A stretch of 64,000 nt of DNA from Bacteroidota bacterium (GTDB taxonomy: Bacteria > Bacteroidota > Bacteroidia > Flavobacteriales_D > Crocinitomicaceae). The notes under the pieces were generated by a model. It was not told where the DNA came from. It saw only the letters and a list, made by a program, of their open reading frames with translations, and searched no databases. Positions 1-8,295 of this stretch are shown here, one piece after another (within the stretch, counting starts at the first letter, position 1; each line of letters opens with the position of its first letter). A program made the position numbers and the translations under genes. Location: assembly GCA_016192075.1 (NCBI GenBank), contig JACPUU010000007.1, positions 1-64,000 of the forward strand. Reading direction: 5' to 3'.

Positions 1-125
1 GCTTTAGCGTAGTTTGGCCCGTTCGTCTTCACCGACGCTAAAGCTTTGGTGAACACTGTTGGGCTTTTGAAATATTGGACAAATTTACATTGAGGTTTCG
101 CCAAACGAAGCTTTAAGCGTAGTTT

Positions 126-197
126 GGCCCGTTCGTCTAGGGGTTAGGACGCCAGGTTTTCATCCTGGAAACAGGGGTTCGATTCCCCTACGGGCTA
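126..197 (+). tRNA. tRNA-Glu (anticodon TTC), copy 1
   Basis: The cloverleaf can be folded by eye. The acceptor GGCCCGT pairs with ACGGGCT (first pair G-U). The anticodon stem CCAGG/CCTGG closes a seven-base loop TTTTCAT with anticodon TTC. The T-arm AGGGG-TTCGATT-CCCCT is canonical, the discriminator base is A and CCA is not encoded. It is identical to the copy at 446-517. Confidence 0.95.
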
Positions 198-445
198 CAA
201 AACTCAGCAAGAGTGTGATTAACTTCTCTTGCAGTTGCTGAAAATGAAGATTGCTGAACGAAGCATCTTAAAAAAAATGAGCTATTGGACAAATTTACAT
301 TGAGGTTTCGCCAAACGAAGCTTTAAGCGCAGTTTGGCCCGTTCGTCTTCACCGACGCTAAAGCTTTGGTGAACACTGTTGGGCTTTTGAAATATTGGAC
401 AAATTTACATTGAGGTTTCGCCAAACGAAGCTTTAAGCGCAGTTT

Positions 446-517
446 GGCCCGTTCGTCTAGGGGTTAGGACGCCAGGTTTTCATCCTGGAAACAGGGGTTC
501 GATTCCCCTACGGGCTA
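446..517 (+). tRNA. tRNA-Glu (anticodon TTC), copy 2
   Basis: A second identical tRNA-Glu, exactly 320 bases after the first, with the same acceptor, anticodon and T-arm. It lies about 110 bases upstream of rpsT on the same strand. The only nearby differences are in the 3' flank. Confidence 0.95.
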
Positions 518-628
518 CAAAACTCAGCAAGAGTGAAGAGCAAGAGTGTGATAAAACTTCTCTTGCAGTTGCTCAAACTGTTGCTGAACAAAAAGAAATT
601 TAAAAGAAAAAGAATAAACAAATAGATT

Positions 629-880
629 ATGGCAAATCATAAATCGGCTATCAAGAGAATTCGCGCTAACAACGCTAAAAATCTTGTTAACAAATATCAG
701 CACAAAACCACGCGTAATGCTGTAAAAGCACTGCGTGATACAACTGATAAAAAAGAGGCCACTGCTGCGCTTCCAAAAGTTTCAGCAATGTTGGATAAAC
801 TTGCAAAACGCAATGTTATTCACAAAAACAAAGCAGCGAATCTGAAATCGAGCCTTTCTAAGAAAGTAAACGCTCTTTAA
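629..880 (+). CDS. rpsT: 30S ribosomal protein S20
   Basis: This is the small-subunit ribosomal protein S20, which binds the 5' domain of 16S rRNA early in 30S assembly. The 83-residue, Lys/Arg-rich protein opens with [18 protein letters not shown], close to the S20 family N-terminus, and has normal family length. The start is the ATG after an A-rich leader with no Shine-Dalgarno run, as is usual in Bacteroidota. It follows the duplicated tRNA-Glu region on the same strand and is followed by a hairpin with a T tract at 911-948, suggesting a single-gene transcript. Confidence 0.97.
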   Translation: MANHKSAIKRIRANNAKNLVNKYQHKTTRNAVKALRDTTDKKEATAALPKVSAMLDKLAKRNVIHKNKAANLKSSLSKKVNAL

Positions 881-910
881 TTCAGGATTTTTTTGTCTTA
901 CAAAAGGCTT

Positions 911-948
911 AAGGTCTTTTCTCGCCCTGCGGGAGAAGGCCTTTTTTT
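911..948 (+). terminator. Rho-independent terminator after rpsT
   Basis: An imperfect hairpin pairs AAGGTCTTTTCTCGCCC with GGGAGAAGGCCTT and runs into seven Ts. It lies 30 bases after the rpsT stop and just before ung. Confidence 0.75.
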
Positions 949-987
949 GCTTGCATGAGTACCTTGCGAAAACAGGGGATAAAGAAT

Positions 988-1653
988 ATGGATGTAACAA
1001 TTGAACAAAGCTGGAAAGCACTATTGAAAGACGAGTTTGAAAAGCCTTATTTCAAAATACTTGTCAACAAAGTCCGTGAAGCCTATAAAAGTTCAGATGT
1101 CTGGCCTAAAGGGCAAGCAATTTTCAGTGCGTTTGACAAGTGTCCGTTTGACAAACTAAAAGTAGTTATTCTGGGACAGGACCCTTATCCTACTCCCGGC
1201 CATGCACATGGGCTCTGTTTCTCTGTCCCGTCAAACGTTAAACCTTTTCCAAAATCACTGATCAACATTTTCAAGGAAATTGAATCAGATATTGGCCACC
1301 CGTTCCCCCCAGACGGTAACCTCGAACGCTGGGCCGAACAAGGCGTATTTCTACTCAATGCCGCACTCACCGTCAGGGCCCACGAACCGAACTCGCACAA
1401 AGACTTTGGCTGGGAAAAATTTACCGATGAAGTTATCCGCCAGATTTCAGCCCGAAAGACCGGTGTTGTTTTCCTGCTGTGGGGCTCACACGCTATCAAA
1501 AAAGCCGACCTCATTGATAAAACAAGGCACCGTATCCTGACATCTGTTCATCCATCACCACTCTCGGCACATCGTGGATTTTTAGGCTGCAAACACTTTA
1601 GCAAAACAAATGAAATATTAATTTCGCAGAACCAACAACCCATCAACTGGTAA
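988..1653 (+). CDS. ung: Uracil-DNA glycosylase (family 1)
   Basis: This enzyme removes uracil from DNA as the first step of base-excision repair. The water-activating motif appears as [17 protein letters not shown] near residue 70 and the DNA-intercalation motif as [18 protein letters not shown] near the C-terminus. The length, about 221 aa, is typical of the family. I chose the ATG at 988 ([17 protein letters not shown]) because family proteins start near this point; the in-frame ATG at 955 lies directly against the rpsT terminator and would add 11 residues without homology. The family GQDPYH motif here reads GQDPYP. hemE follows after 8 bp, suggesting cotranscription. Confidence 0.96.
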   Translation: MDVTIEQSWKALLKDEFEKPYFKILVNKVREAYKSSDVWPKGQAIFSAFDKCPFDKLKVVILGQDPYPTPGHAHGLCFSVPSNVKPFPKSLINIFKEIESDIGHPFPPDGNLERWAEQGVFLLNAALTVRAHEPNSHKDFGWEKFTDEVIRQISARKTGVVFLLWGSHAIKKADLIDKTRHRILTSVHPSPLSAHRGFLGCKHFSKTNEILISQNQQPINW

Positions 1654-1661
1654 ACAGGCCC

Positions 1662-2699
1662 ATGAGCGAATACCAAAATGATTTGATTTTAAAAATGATC
1701 CGCGGTGAAAAAACCCCGCGTTTCCCTGTTTGGATGATGCGCCAGGCCGGACGGATTTTACCCGAATACAGGTCTGTCAGAGCCGGTCTGAAAGATTTTA
1801 AAGAACTGGTTGAAACACCTGAACGCGCAGCCGAAGTTACCATTCAGCCTGTTGATCTGCTGGGAGTAGATGCGGCCATTATATTTTCAGATATTCTTGT
1901 TGTACCTGAAGCCATGGGTCTTCCCTACCAAATGATTGAAAAAAAGGGCCCCTGGTTTGACAAAACCATTCGCTCAGAGGCCGATCTTAATTTAATCTCT
2001 GACACCATTGATGTGGCAGACCGTTTGGGTTATGTGGCAGAAGCCATTCAGATTGCGCGGCGCGGCCTGAATGGCAGGGTACCAATCATTGGGTTTGCCG
2101 GTGCACCCTGGACTATTTTATGCTACATGGTTGAAGGAGAAGGCTCCAAAACTTTCTCTAAGTCAAAGAAGTTACTCTATGCTAACCCACAGCTGGCACA
2201 CCAGATTCTGACTAAAATTACCAACGTCACCATTGCCTACCTGAAATTACAAATTCAGGCAGGGGCAGCCATCGTTCAGCTGTTTGATTCATGGGCCGGA
2301 GTCCTTGGTCCTACTGAGTATTCAGAGTTTGGAACAAAATATGTAAAGCAGATTTGTGATGCCATCACCGAAGTACCGGTAACCGTTTTTGCCAAAGGAG
2401 CGTATTATGCACGGCATGAATTGGCAAAACTGAGCTGCCAGACAATTGGGTTGGATTGGAACATGGGTATTGAAGAAAGCAGAAAAATTGTGGGAACGGA
2501 TAAGACCCTGCAAGGAAACCTGGACCCCTGCGTTTTGTACGCTGACTTTAGTACGATAGAAACAAAAACAAAAAACTTGCTAAATTCTTTTGGCAATCAA
2601 CGGCATATCGCTAATTTAGGCCACGGTGTTTATCCGGACACGGATCCTGAAAAAGTGAAATGTTTCATTGAAACAGTCAAAGGGTTCGCAATAAATTAA
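1662..2699 (+). CDS. hemE: Uroporphyrinogen decarboxylase
   Basis: HemE converts uroporphyrinogen III to coproporphyrinogen III in cytoplasmic haem synthesis. The 345-residue protein has the N-terminal signature [16 protein letters not shown], whose Arg residues bind substrate carboxylates. It also has the [16 protein letters not shown] segment and the C-terminal [13 protein letters not shown] stretch. Length is normal for the family. It starts 8 bp after ung and 11 bp before the OmpA-family gene, so the three may share a transcript ending at the terminator near 3873-3902. No other haem genes are in view. Confidence 0.97.
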   Translation: MSEYQNDLILKMIRGEKTPRFPVWMMRQAGRILPEYRSVRAGLKDFKELVETPERAAEVTIQPVDLLGVDAAIIFSDILVVPEAMGLPYQMIEKKGPWFDKTIRSEADLNLISDTIDVADRLGYVAEAIQIARRGLNGRVPIIGFAGAPWTILCYMVEGEGSKTFSKSKKLLYANPQLAHQILTKITNVTIAYLKLQIQAGAAIVQLFDSWAGVLGPTEYSEFGTKYVKQICDAITEVPVTVFAKGAYYARHELAKLSCQTIGLDWNMGIEESRKIVGTDKTLQGNLDPCVLYADFSTIETKTKNLLNSFGNQRHIANLGHGVYPDTDPEKVKCFIETVKGFAIN

Positions 2700-2710
2700 A
2701 AAACAGAATC

Positions 2711-3850
2711 ATGAAAAAAACAGGAATGTTACTAATGTCGATGGGCTTAGGGTTAATGCTCCAGGCACAAGACGTTGAGAACTTGGTTGAAAATCCAAGT
2801 TTTGAGCAAATGGAAGGAAAGATCAAGAAAAATGGCGGTATAGCCGTTGCGGTGGGTTGGATGTCACCTACATTGGCTGCAGCCGACCTATTCTCTTCCA
2901 AAGTAAAAGAAGGATATGGAACCCCGGCAAATGTACTTGGCAGTGAAGCTCCAATGGATGGTGAAAACTATGCCGGTATCCGCACATTCAGTTACGGTGA
3001 TAAAGAACCACGGAATTATATTTCTGCCAAACTGAAAGTTCCGTTGACAAAAGATGCCAAATATTGTGTAACATTTTATGTGAGCCTGGCTGAAGCCTCA
3101 AAATATGCTTCAAACAATATCGGAATGAATTTCTCTAAAAAACAATACAACATTGACGAGAATAAAACCATTATTGCGCCAACACACGTCATGCACAAAG
3201 ACAATCCTGTTTTCAATGCTTATTTCGGATGGGATGAAGTATGCGGTGTGTATGTAGCTGAAGGCGGCGAAAAATTTATTACCATTGGTAACTTCTATTC
3301 AAACGCAGAAACCAAAAATGAACGGTTAAAAGGTACCAAAGACTTTACCGGTACATCTGTTGTAAGTTCTTACTACTTTGTTGACCACATTGTTGTGCGC
3401 CGGATTGATGACGAATCAGAATGTGTTTGTAAACAAGACGAAAATGAGGTTAAAACTTCGGTTATTTATGAAGAAGCGCCAATCAATCCGGAAGGAATGA
3501 AAGACAACCTGATTATGGAGTATACCACGGTTTATTTTGGTTACGGTGTTTCTGAACTTACTGAAAATGCCAAAGCACAACTGGATAATATCATTGGTGT
3601 CATGACCAAAAACACAACCTGCAAGGTAAAACTGGTAGCTCACATGGATTCAGACGAAGCTGCAGATACCGATGTGGAAGGTATTGACATGTCCCGTGCG
3701 GAAGCTATTAAAACGTACCTGATGTCAAAAGGAATTGACGGTGCACGCATCACTTTTGAAACGAAAGGCGCTGCGTCACCTGGTGATTCAAGCGGTACTG
3801 AAATAGGCCAGGCTAAAAACCGCCGTGTAACGTTTGTTTACGTTCCTTAA
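2711..3850 (+). CDS. OmpA-family outer membrane / peptidoglycan-associated protein
   Basis: A secreted protein of 379 residues with a Sec signal peptide (MKKTGMLLMSMGLGLMLQAQ). An N-terminal domain of about 200 residues follows, probably a beta-sandwich (ENLVENPSFE, DHIVVRRID). Residues ~275-379 form an OmpA-like peptidoglycan-binding domain: YFGYGVSELTENAKAQLDNI, then LVAHMDSDE in place of the common GHTDxxG, and a final AKNRRVTF close to the NRRV signature. The variant central motif means peptidoglycan binding is likely but not certain. It follows hemE by 11 bp and ends before a strong terminator. Confidence 0.88.
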   Translation: MKKTGMLLMSMGLGLMLQAQDVENLVENPSFEQMEGKIKKNGGIAVAVGWMSPTLAAADLFSSKVKEGYGTPANVLGSEAPMDGENYAGIRTFSYGDKEPRNYISAKLKVPLTKDAKYCVTFYVSLAEASKYASNNIGMNFSKKQYNIDENKTIIAPTHVMHKDNPVFNAYFGWDEVCGVYVAEGGEKFITIGNFYSNAETKNERLKGTKDFTGTSVVSSYYFVDHIVVRRIDDESECVCKQDENEVKTSVIYEEAPINPEGMKDNLIMEYTTVYFGYGVSELTENAKAQLDNIIGVMTKNTTCKVKLVAHMDSDEAADTDVEGIDMSRAEAIKTYLMSKGIDGARITFETKGAASPGDSSGTEIGQAKNRRVTFVYVP

Positions 3851-3872
3851 CCTAATACGATTTTGTTTTAAT

Positions 3873-3902
3873 AAAAAGGGAGGCTCAAGTCTCCCTTTTT
3901 TT
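3873..3902 (+). terminator. Rho-independent terminator after the OmpA-family gene
   Basis: A near-perfect hairpin, AAAAAGGGAG paired with CTCCCTTTTT around loop GCTCAAGT, ends in a T tract 23 bases after the stop codon. Confidence 0.9.
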
Positions 3903-3930
3903 ATGCACATTTGTTCAAACTCATGAACTT

Positions 3931-5253
3931 ATGATCGTAAAAGGAGACAAGAAAACTATTCGCGCCTGGGCGTTTTACGATTGGGCAAACTCAGTTTACC
4001 CGCTGGTTATTACTACTTCGATATTCCCTGTTTTTTATGAAACTGTTACCAGCACGAAAGATGCAGACTGCAACGTGCTCTCTGACATGGTTAGTTTTTT
4101 TGGTTTTCAGATAAAAAATACCGTTCTCTATTCTTATGTTGTAGCGGCATCATTTGCAGTAGTTTGCATGGTATCTCCTTTACTTTCCGGTATTGCCGAT
4201 TTTGCCGGTAGCAAGAAAAGATTCCTCCAGTTTTTTTGTTTCCTTGGATCAATTTCCTGCGCCACACTTTACTTTTTTGATCCGACAAAACTTGAATTGA
4301 GCATGCTGTCACTCTTTTTCGCCAGCATTGGTTTCTGGAACAGCCTGGTTTTTTACAATGCCTATCTGCCTGAAATTGCAGAACCTGCAGACCATGATAA
4401 AATCAGTGCCAGAGGATTCTCCATGGGATATTTTGGTAGTGCTTTATTATTAATAATCTGCCTGATTCTGGTACAGGTATTTAAAATGCCCGCCAAACAT
4501 TGCTTTTGGATCACTGGTATCTGGTGGATTGGATTTGCGCAAATTACTTTCTGGCGATTACCTTCTCCAAAACAAAAAAGCAAAATTTCAGGTAAAATAC
4601 TTGGCAATGGGTTTCGCGAGTTATTGAAAGTCGGGTATTTTGTCCGGACAACAAAAAGATTAAAACGCTACCTGATTTCATTCTTTTTGTTCAGCATGGG
4701 TGTTCAGACAGTTATGCTCATGGCCGTATTATTTGCAAAAAAAGAAGTTTTTAAAGGCTGCGATACATCAGGACTGATCATTGCTGTTTTACTAATTCAA
4801 TTCATTGCCATACCCGGTGCTTTTGTTTTCAGTAAAGTTTCATCCTTGATAGGGAATGTTAAAACATTAGGAGTCGCCTTATTTATCTGGGTTTTCTGTT
4901 GTGCATTTGCCTATTTCTTTGTGTACGATCAATTGAATTTTTACATTCTGGCGGGCATTGTTGGCTTTGTAATGGGTGGTACACAGTCCCTGTCACGCTC
5001 TACCTACTCTAAATACCTGCCAGAGACAGAAGATACGGCCTCATTCTTCAGCTTCTATGATATCACAGAGAAAGTTGGAATCATTATCGGGATGGTGATT
5101 TTTGGTTTTGTTGAAGCAAGTTCGGGTGACATGCGCGCGTCTGTTCTGGCATTGATCACGTTCTTTGTATTAGGATTTCTGGCGCTGCTGTTTGTTCCGA
5201 AAAATGAAAACCAGGATTTCAAAAAAATGGACCGGGGTCAGCGTCATTCCTGA
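3931..5253 (+). CDS. MFS transporter, UMF1 (Atg22-like) family
   Basis: A polytopic inner-membrane protein of 440 residues with about 12 hydrophobic segments. The N-terminal signature RAWAFYDWANSVYPLVITTSIFP is characteristic of the UMF1/Atg22-like subgroup of the major facilitator superfamily, in which yeast Atg22 effluxes amino acids from the vacuole. The bacterial substrate is generally unknown. A second typical segment is GFVMGGTQSLSRSTYSKYLPE in the C-terminal half. It begins 29 bp after a terminator, so it is likely transcribed alone, and its 3' end overlaps the convergent SCO gene by 10 bp. Confidence 0.92.
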   Translation: MIVKGDKKTIRAWAFYDWANSVYPLVITTSIFPVFYETVTSTKDADCNVLSDMVSFFGFQIKNTVLYSYVVAASFAVVCMVSPLLSGIADFAGSKKRFLQFFCFLGSISCATLYFFDPTKLELSMLSLFFASIGFWNSLVFYNAYLPEIAEPADHDKISARGFSMGYFGSALLLIICLILVQVFKMPAKHCFWITGIWWIGFAQITFWRLPSPKQKSKISGKILGNGFRELLKVGYFVRTTKRLKRYLISFFLFSMGVQTVMLMAVLFAKKEVFKGCDTSGLIIAVLLIQFIAIPGAFVFSKVSSLIGNVKTLGVALFIWVFCCAFAYFFVYDQLNFYILAGIVGFVMGGTQSLSRSTYSKYLPETEDTASFFSFYDITEKVGIIIGMVIFGFVEASSGDMRASVLALITFFVLGFLALLFVPKNENQDFKKMDRGQRHS

Positions 5254-5903
5254 AGCAGCAATTCAATATCATCAATAACCCGTTCCATCTCCAGTTCAAC
5301 GGTACCATTGTATAGTCCGCGCAAATGACGGTTTTTGTCTACCAGAACAAAATGCTCGGTATGCAAAAACTCGGTTGAGTCTTTGGTGTACCCGGGCTCT
5401 TCTTCCACAAAATAAGAAGTACGCGCAAGGTGATATAAATCTGATTTGGTACCTGTAACAAAATGCCATTTTTTTTCAATTACACTGAAGTTTTCAGCAT
5501 ACGTTTTAAGTACTGAAACAGAATCCATCCAAGGCATAACGGTGTGCGAAATAAAAATGACATCGTTCTGCGCAGCAAAGTGATTCTGTACTTTTTCCAT
5601 ATTACGCATCATTTTTGGGCAAATGCTGCTGCATGCCGTAAAGAAAAAATTAACGAGGTAAATTTTATTCTCAACAGTTGAGTCAGAAACAGGTTGATTA
5701 AATTGATTGGTGAAACAGAAAGGCGCTACCCGGTGCAATGTATCTACTTCAACCGGATTCCAGATGGGCGTAAAATCGGGCTGATCGTAAAACGGTAATG
5801 CAGTTACCGTCTCAACCTGCGGTAAGTCTGCTTTCTCAGGCTGCACTGAACAACCAGACAAAACAGCGGCACTAAAAACCATGATCGTTCTCTTCCAATA
5901 CAT
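5244..5903 (-). CDS. SCO family lipoprotein (copper chaperone/thioredoxin-like)
   Basis: SCO1/SenC proteins have a thioredoxin fold and deliver copper to, or reduce, the CuA site of cytochrome c oxidase. The 219-residue protein has a lipoprotein signal (MYWKRTIMVFSAAVLSGC) and the metal-binding CxxxC in FFTACSSICPKMMRNM at about residue 91. The distal family His is probably in TEFLHTEHFVLVDK. The start at 5903 gives a proper positively charged n-region; the later ATG at 5882 would lose it. It overlaps the upstream MORN-type gene by about 30 bp, indicating translational coupling. Confidence 0.92.
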   Translation of the reverse strand: MYWKRTIMVFSAAVLSGCSVQPEKADLPQVETVTALPFYDQPDFTPIWNPVEVDTLHRVAPFCFTNQFNQPVSDSTVENKIYLVNFFFTACSSICPKMMRNMEKVQNHFAAQNDVIFISHTVMPWMDSVSVLKTYAENFSVIEKKWHFVTGTKSDLYHLARTSYFVEEEPGYTKDSTEFLHTEHFVLVDKNRHLRGLYNGTVELEMERVIDDIELLLQE

Positions 5904-6366
5904 TCACACAATTTTTTACACCCGTTAAACCATATTTACGGCCGTTGATTACTTCGTAATTTGCCTTAATCCGTCCGTCTGATTTCCATACCTGCTGCCT
6001 GCCCGCTTCATGCCCATCTGAATAATTAAACCAGGAATACAAATCGCCGTTTTCATAATACACTTTCACAAATCCGTGATAAATACCATTGCGGTATTCG
6101 GCTTCCCTTTCCAGCTTTCCACCAGAACGGTAAAACCGCGAAACGCCATTACGGATACCATCTGTCAGGGCAAATTCACTCACCAGCTCTCCTTCCCCAT
6201 TGTATTCGAGCAATGTACCCGTGTAAGGAATTCCATCATACAAAAAAACACCTTTCTCTTTATGTATGAGCGGATCATTCTGCCGCACCTGATCAGGAGC
6301 AGCAGTGCATGAAACCATAACCAGCAACACTAAAAAACTATTGCGTAACAGTCCCTGCCGTTCCAT
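5872..6366 (-). CDS. MORN/YwqK-type repeat lipoprotein
   Basis: The protein is about 164 residues, starting MERQGLLRNSFLVLLVMVSC, a lipoprotein signal with lipobox VSC. The body has repeats of the pattern DGIPYTGTLLEYNGEGEL, NGVSRFYRSGGKLERE, NGIYHGFVKVYYENGDLYS, as in the 'YwqK antitoxin' or MORN-variant family, whose function is not established. The longer reading frame to 6480 only adds residues lacking signal character and overlaps the YHYH gene much further. It lies between the YHYH gene (29-bp overlap) and the SCO gene (32-bp overlap). Confidence 0.75.
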   Translation of the reverse strand: MERQGLLRNSFLVLLVMVSCTAAPDQVRQNDPLIHKEKGVFLYDGIPYTGTLLEYNGEGELVSEFALTDGIRNGVSRFYRSGGKLEREAEYRNGIYHGFVKVYYENGDLYSWFNYSDGHEAGRQQVWKSDGRIKANYEVINGRKYGLTGVKNCVNVLEENDHGF

Positions 6367-7069
6367 AAAAACCATCTCCATTAATGTACGGATCGGTTGC
6401 TGTAATGTGATAATGGTAAATGCCATCCGGATAATCAGCCGTAGCGTGTGAGTGACCATGATACACGTCCAGGTCAGCATTGGTTACTGTACTTCCGTTT
6501 TCAGTAGGGCCGTAAACCGGGAAGCCATCAAGCAAAAAACCAAGCAGTGCATCTGACCCGAATAACGAAGTCAGATAAACCGGCTCAATGTGATAGTGAT
6601 AACCACCGCTTACCTGCGGATGACCATTGTATTGATCAAACGTATTCATTTCGGTAGCCAGGTCATCTCCCGGGGCGGCATATTGATTAAAAAAAGGTAC
6701 ACCGTTGATAGCTACACCCATTGGTCCCATTGGTGTTGACGAATGGTTTGAACTGACAGCCGGGTTTAACGGAATACGGAACGTATAGTTTTGTGTGGCT
6801 ATTTTATTCGGGTTTTGATTATAGGCCGTATTTGATCCGTTGTACGCTTCGTAACGCTCATCTTCCCATTCTGTGCCTGAATAATAAGGACTTTTATGTT
6901 CAGGAATGCCGGGTGTTTCAATCACCACGTAATCGCCATCCTGGTAAACTTCTGTCACATTGTAAAATTTCTGATACACATCCGGCAAATCTTTATCAAT
7001 CTTAGCCTCATCTTTATTACATGCCATCAACCCGATTGCTGCAAAAGCAAACATCCGCTTAATTTCCAT
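6338..7069 (-). CDS. YHYH domain-containing lipoprotein
   Basis: A secreted lipoprotein of 243 residues, MEIKRMFAFAAIGLMACNKDE, with lipobox MAC. The YHYH family signature is seen twice: GGYHYHIEPVYLTSLFG and DGIYHYHITATDPYINGDGF, separated by LLGFLLDGFPVYGP. The YHYH family is often found in marine bacteria and is usually predicted to bind metal, but no reaction is established. The ATG at 7069 is preferred to the one at 7114 because it starts the lipoprotein signal directly. It heads an overlapping trio with the MORN-type lipoprotein and the SCO protein, which would fit a metal-related role for the trio, though this is inference. Confidence 0.9.
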   Translation of the reverse strand: MEIKRMFAFAAIGLMACNKDEAKIDKDLPDVYQKFYNVTEVYQDGDYVVIETPGIPEHKSPYYSGTEWEDERYEAYNGSNTAYNQNPNKIATQNYTFRIPLNPAVSSNHSSTPMGPMGVAINGVPFFNQYAAPGDDLATEMNTFDQYNGHPQVSGGYHYHIEPVYLTSLFGSDALLGFLLDGFPVYGPTENGSTVTNADLDVYHGHSHATADYPDGIYHYHITATDPYINGDGFYGTAGTVTQ

Positions 7070-7136
7070 AGTCCTCGTTTTATCGTTTAAGGGGTTTGAC
7101 CAAAACGACACCAAAAGGTTTAACGGTCAAAAAAAA

Positions 7137-7205
7137 TCAGGCAGAAAATAAAATTGCAAGAATCAGTACCCAGATTAAACCATATATCAACTTCGTCATT
7201 TCCAT
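7137..7205 (-). CDS. Possible 22-aa hydrophobic peptide
   Basis: A very short frame on the minus strand between the metallophosphoesterase-like and YHYH genes. It starts ATG GAA ATG ACG AAG TTG and ends in TGA. The peptide begins MEMTKLIYG and continues with a hydrophobic run containing LIWVLILAILF, the shape of a single-pass membrane micropeptide. It lies 49 bp after the preceding gene's stop and may be the last gene of that operon. No homologue can be claimed and chance is possible. Confidence 0.35.
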   Translation of the reverse strand: MEMTKLIYGLIWVLILAILFSA

Positions 7206-7254
7206 AGCTCAAGGTATTTGTTCATATACTCTGACCCGCCGGATAAGAGAAGGT

Positions 7255-8295
7255 TTAAACGCTTCTCTTTCTTCTTTTCCGGATGTAACGGATCAATCCT
7301 AAAAAGACAGAAGCAAAGGTTATGCCATACCAGAAATACCTGGTTAAAAAAATATTTTTAATGTAGAGCGGAATGAGCCGGTAGTTGAATGGTTCAGCAG
7401 TTGAAGTGCTTTTCCAGAATTCAACATTGTACTGTTCCAGAGGCTTCAGCTGCTGCCCGGTGAACGAATGGGTTTCAAAAATTGCCTGTCCGTTATTTAC
7501 ATGAACAATCAGCACCGCATCACGCAGCATAGCCCTGATTGCCGTTGCGATGTAAGAGATTTGCGCTGACGAATCCTTAAAATAAAAAAACGACGCTGGA
7601 GCATCACCCAGCGAACCGGCAAACCAATATAATTGAGACCGGGCTGAAATTTCTTTTGCTACCGGTAAAACGTCTGTTTCAAAATTGGTGGTAGTTACAC
7701 TTTGTGTATTATCAGCAAATAACCCTTCCAGTTCAGGGTACGATTCTGTCCAGATTGTGCGATGTGCATAAACAAAAACGTTGTTTATTTTCTCATTCTG
7801 ACACTGCTCAGCAACCTGTTTCAACATTTCAAGCTGTTCATCAGCTATATCACCATTGCCTACCTCGGTGTCCAGTATAACATGAATGTCATTTCCCAGT
7901 TTGAATTTAAACCAGGTGGCACCAAAATTTTCCTGGTAAATGGTACCAGTGAGATCATGATTTCCGACGGCATTGAACAAGGGAATCTGGAGTTTGTCAA
8001 AAAGACTGGTGCGGTATTTGGGCAGGTCATTTTTAATATCCATAAAAAGATCGCCCAGGCAAACCAGCATGCAGGCGTCTGATTCATTGATCCAGTCAAT
8101 ATTTGCCAGCAGGGTGTTTGCCGGGTAACCAGACTTGTTGGTGCCATCACCGTAAAAATGACCACTGACAATAAATGTATAGTTACCGGTAGAATCAACT
8201 GAAACCTGTTTACCGTTAAATGTTGAAATTGGCTGCGCATATACCGAATATGCATGGAAAGCAAAAATGGCTGCTATGTAACGTAATGCGTTCAA
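7255..8295 (-). CDS. Metallophosphoesterase-like membrane-anchored protein
   Basis: A 346-residue protein with an N-terminal signal (RYIAAIFAFHAYSVYAQ), a calcineurin-like phosphoesterase domain, and a C-terminal hydrophobic helix (WYGITFASVFLGLIRYIRKRR) that would anchor it with a basic cytoplasmic tail. Seen motifs are CLGDLF (GD), GNHD, and VFVYAH (a later metal His). The first DxH motif is replaced by SGHFYGDG and the last GHxH motif by FAGSLGDA, so catalysis is uncertain. The start overlaps the upstream CotH-like gene by 4 bp (ATGA), as expected inside an operon. Confidence 0.8.
   Translation of the reverse strand: MNALRYIAAIFAFHAYSVYAQPISTFNGKQVSVDSTGNYTFIVSGHFYGDGTNKSGYPANTLLANIDWINESDACMLVCLGDLFMDIKNDLPKYRTSLFDKLQIPLFNAVGNHDLTGTIYQENFGATWFKFKLGNDIHVILDTEVGNGDIADEQLEMLKQVAEQCQNEKINNVFVYAHRTIWTESYPELEGLFADNTQSVTTTNFETDVLPVAKEISARSQLYWFAGSLGDAPASFFYFKDSSAQISYIATAIRAMLRDAVLIVHVNNGQAIFETHSFTGQQLKPLEQYNVEFWKSTSTAEPFNYRLIPLYIKNIFLTRYFWYGITFASVFLGLIRYIRKRRKRSV

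Larger units (their letters stand above)
1..575. repeat. 320-bp-period tandem duplication carrying tRNA-Glu
   Basis: Sequence from about position 11 recurs at +320: the tRNA at 126 reappears at 446, and the flanking segment at 331-445 repeats 11-125. Copy 2 has about 14 extra bases after the tRNA, near 526-540. Nested inside is a shorter unit (TATTGGACAAATTTACAT followed by a GCCAAACGAAGC stretch) seen at about 72-140, 282-348 and 392-460. At 16-28 and 336-348 only the first ~13 bases of the tRNA (GGCCCGTTCGTCT) are present, followed by unrelated sequence, so these are truncated tRNA heads. The array may continue beyond the left edge. This is read directly from the sequence; unequal crossing-over is the inferred cause. 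Confidence 0.85.

Noticed and set aside
955-987. Eleven-codon N-terminal extension of Ung
   Set aside because: The ATG at 988 matches the usual family start, and the extension abuts the rpsT terminator.
1176-1193. GQDPYP in place of GQDPYH in Ung as a possible inactivating change
   Set aside because: The catalytic Asp is kept and the rest of the protein is normal; as I recall, this variant is common in related bacteria.
7096-7302. 68-aa plus-strand frame
   Set aside because: It runs across the 3' end of the minus-strand metallophosphoesterase-like gene and opposite the better micropeptide candidate; no domain features.
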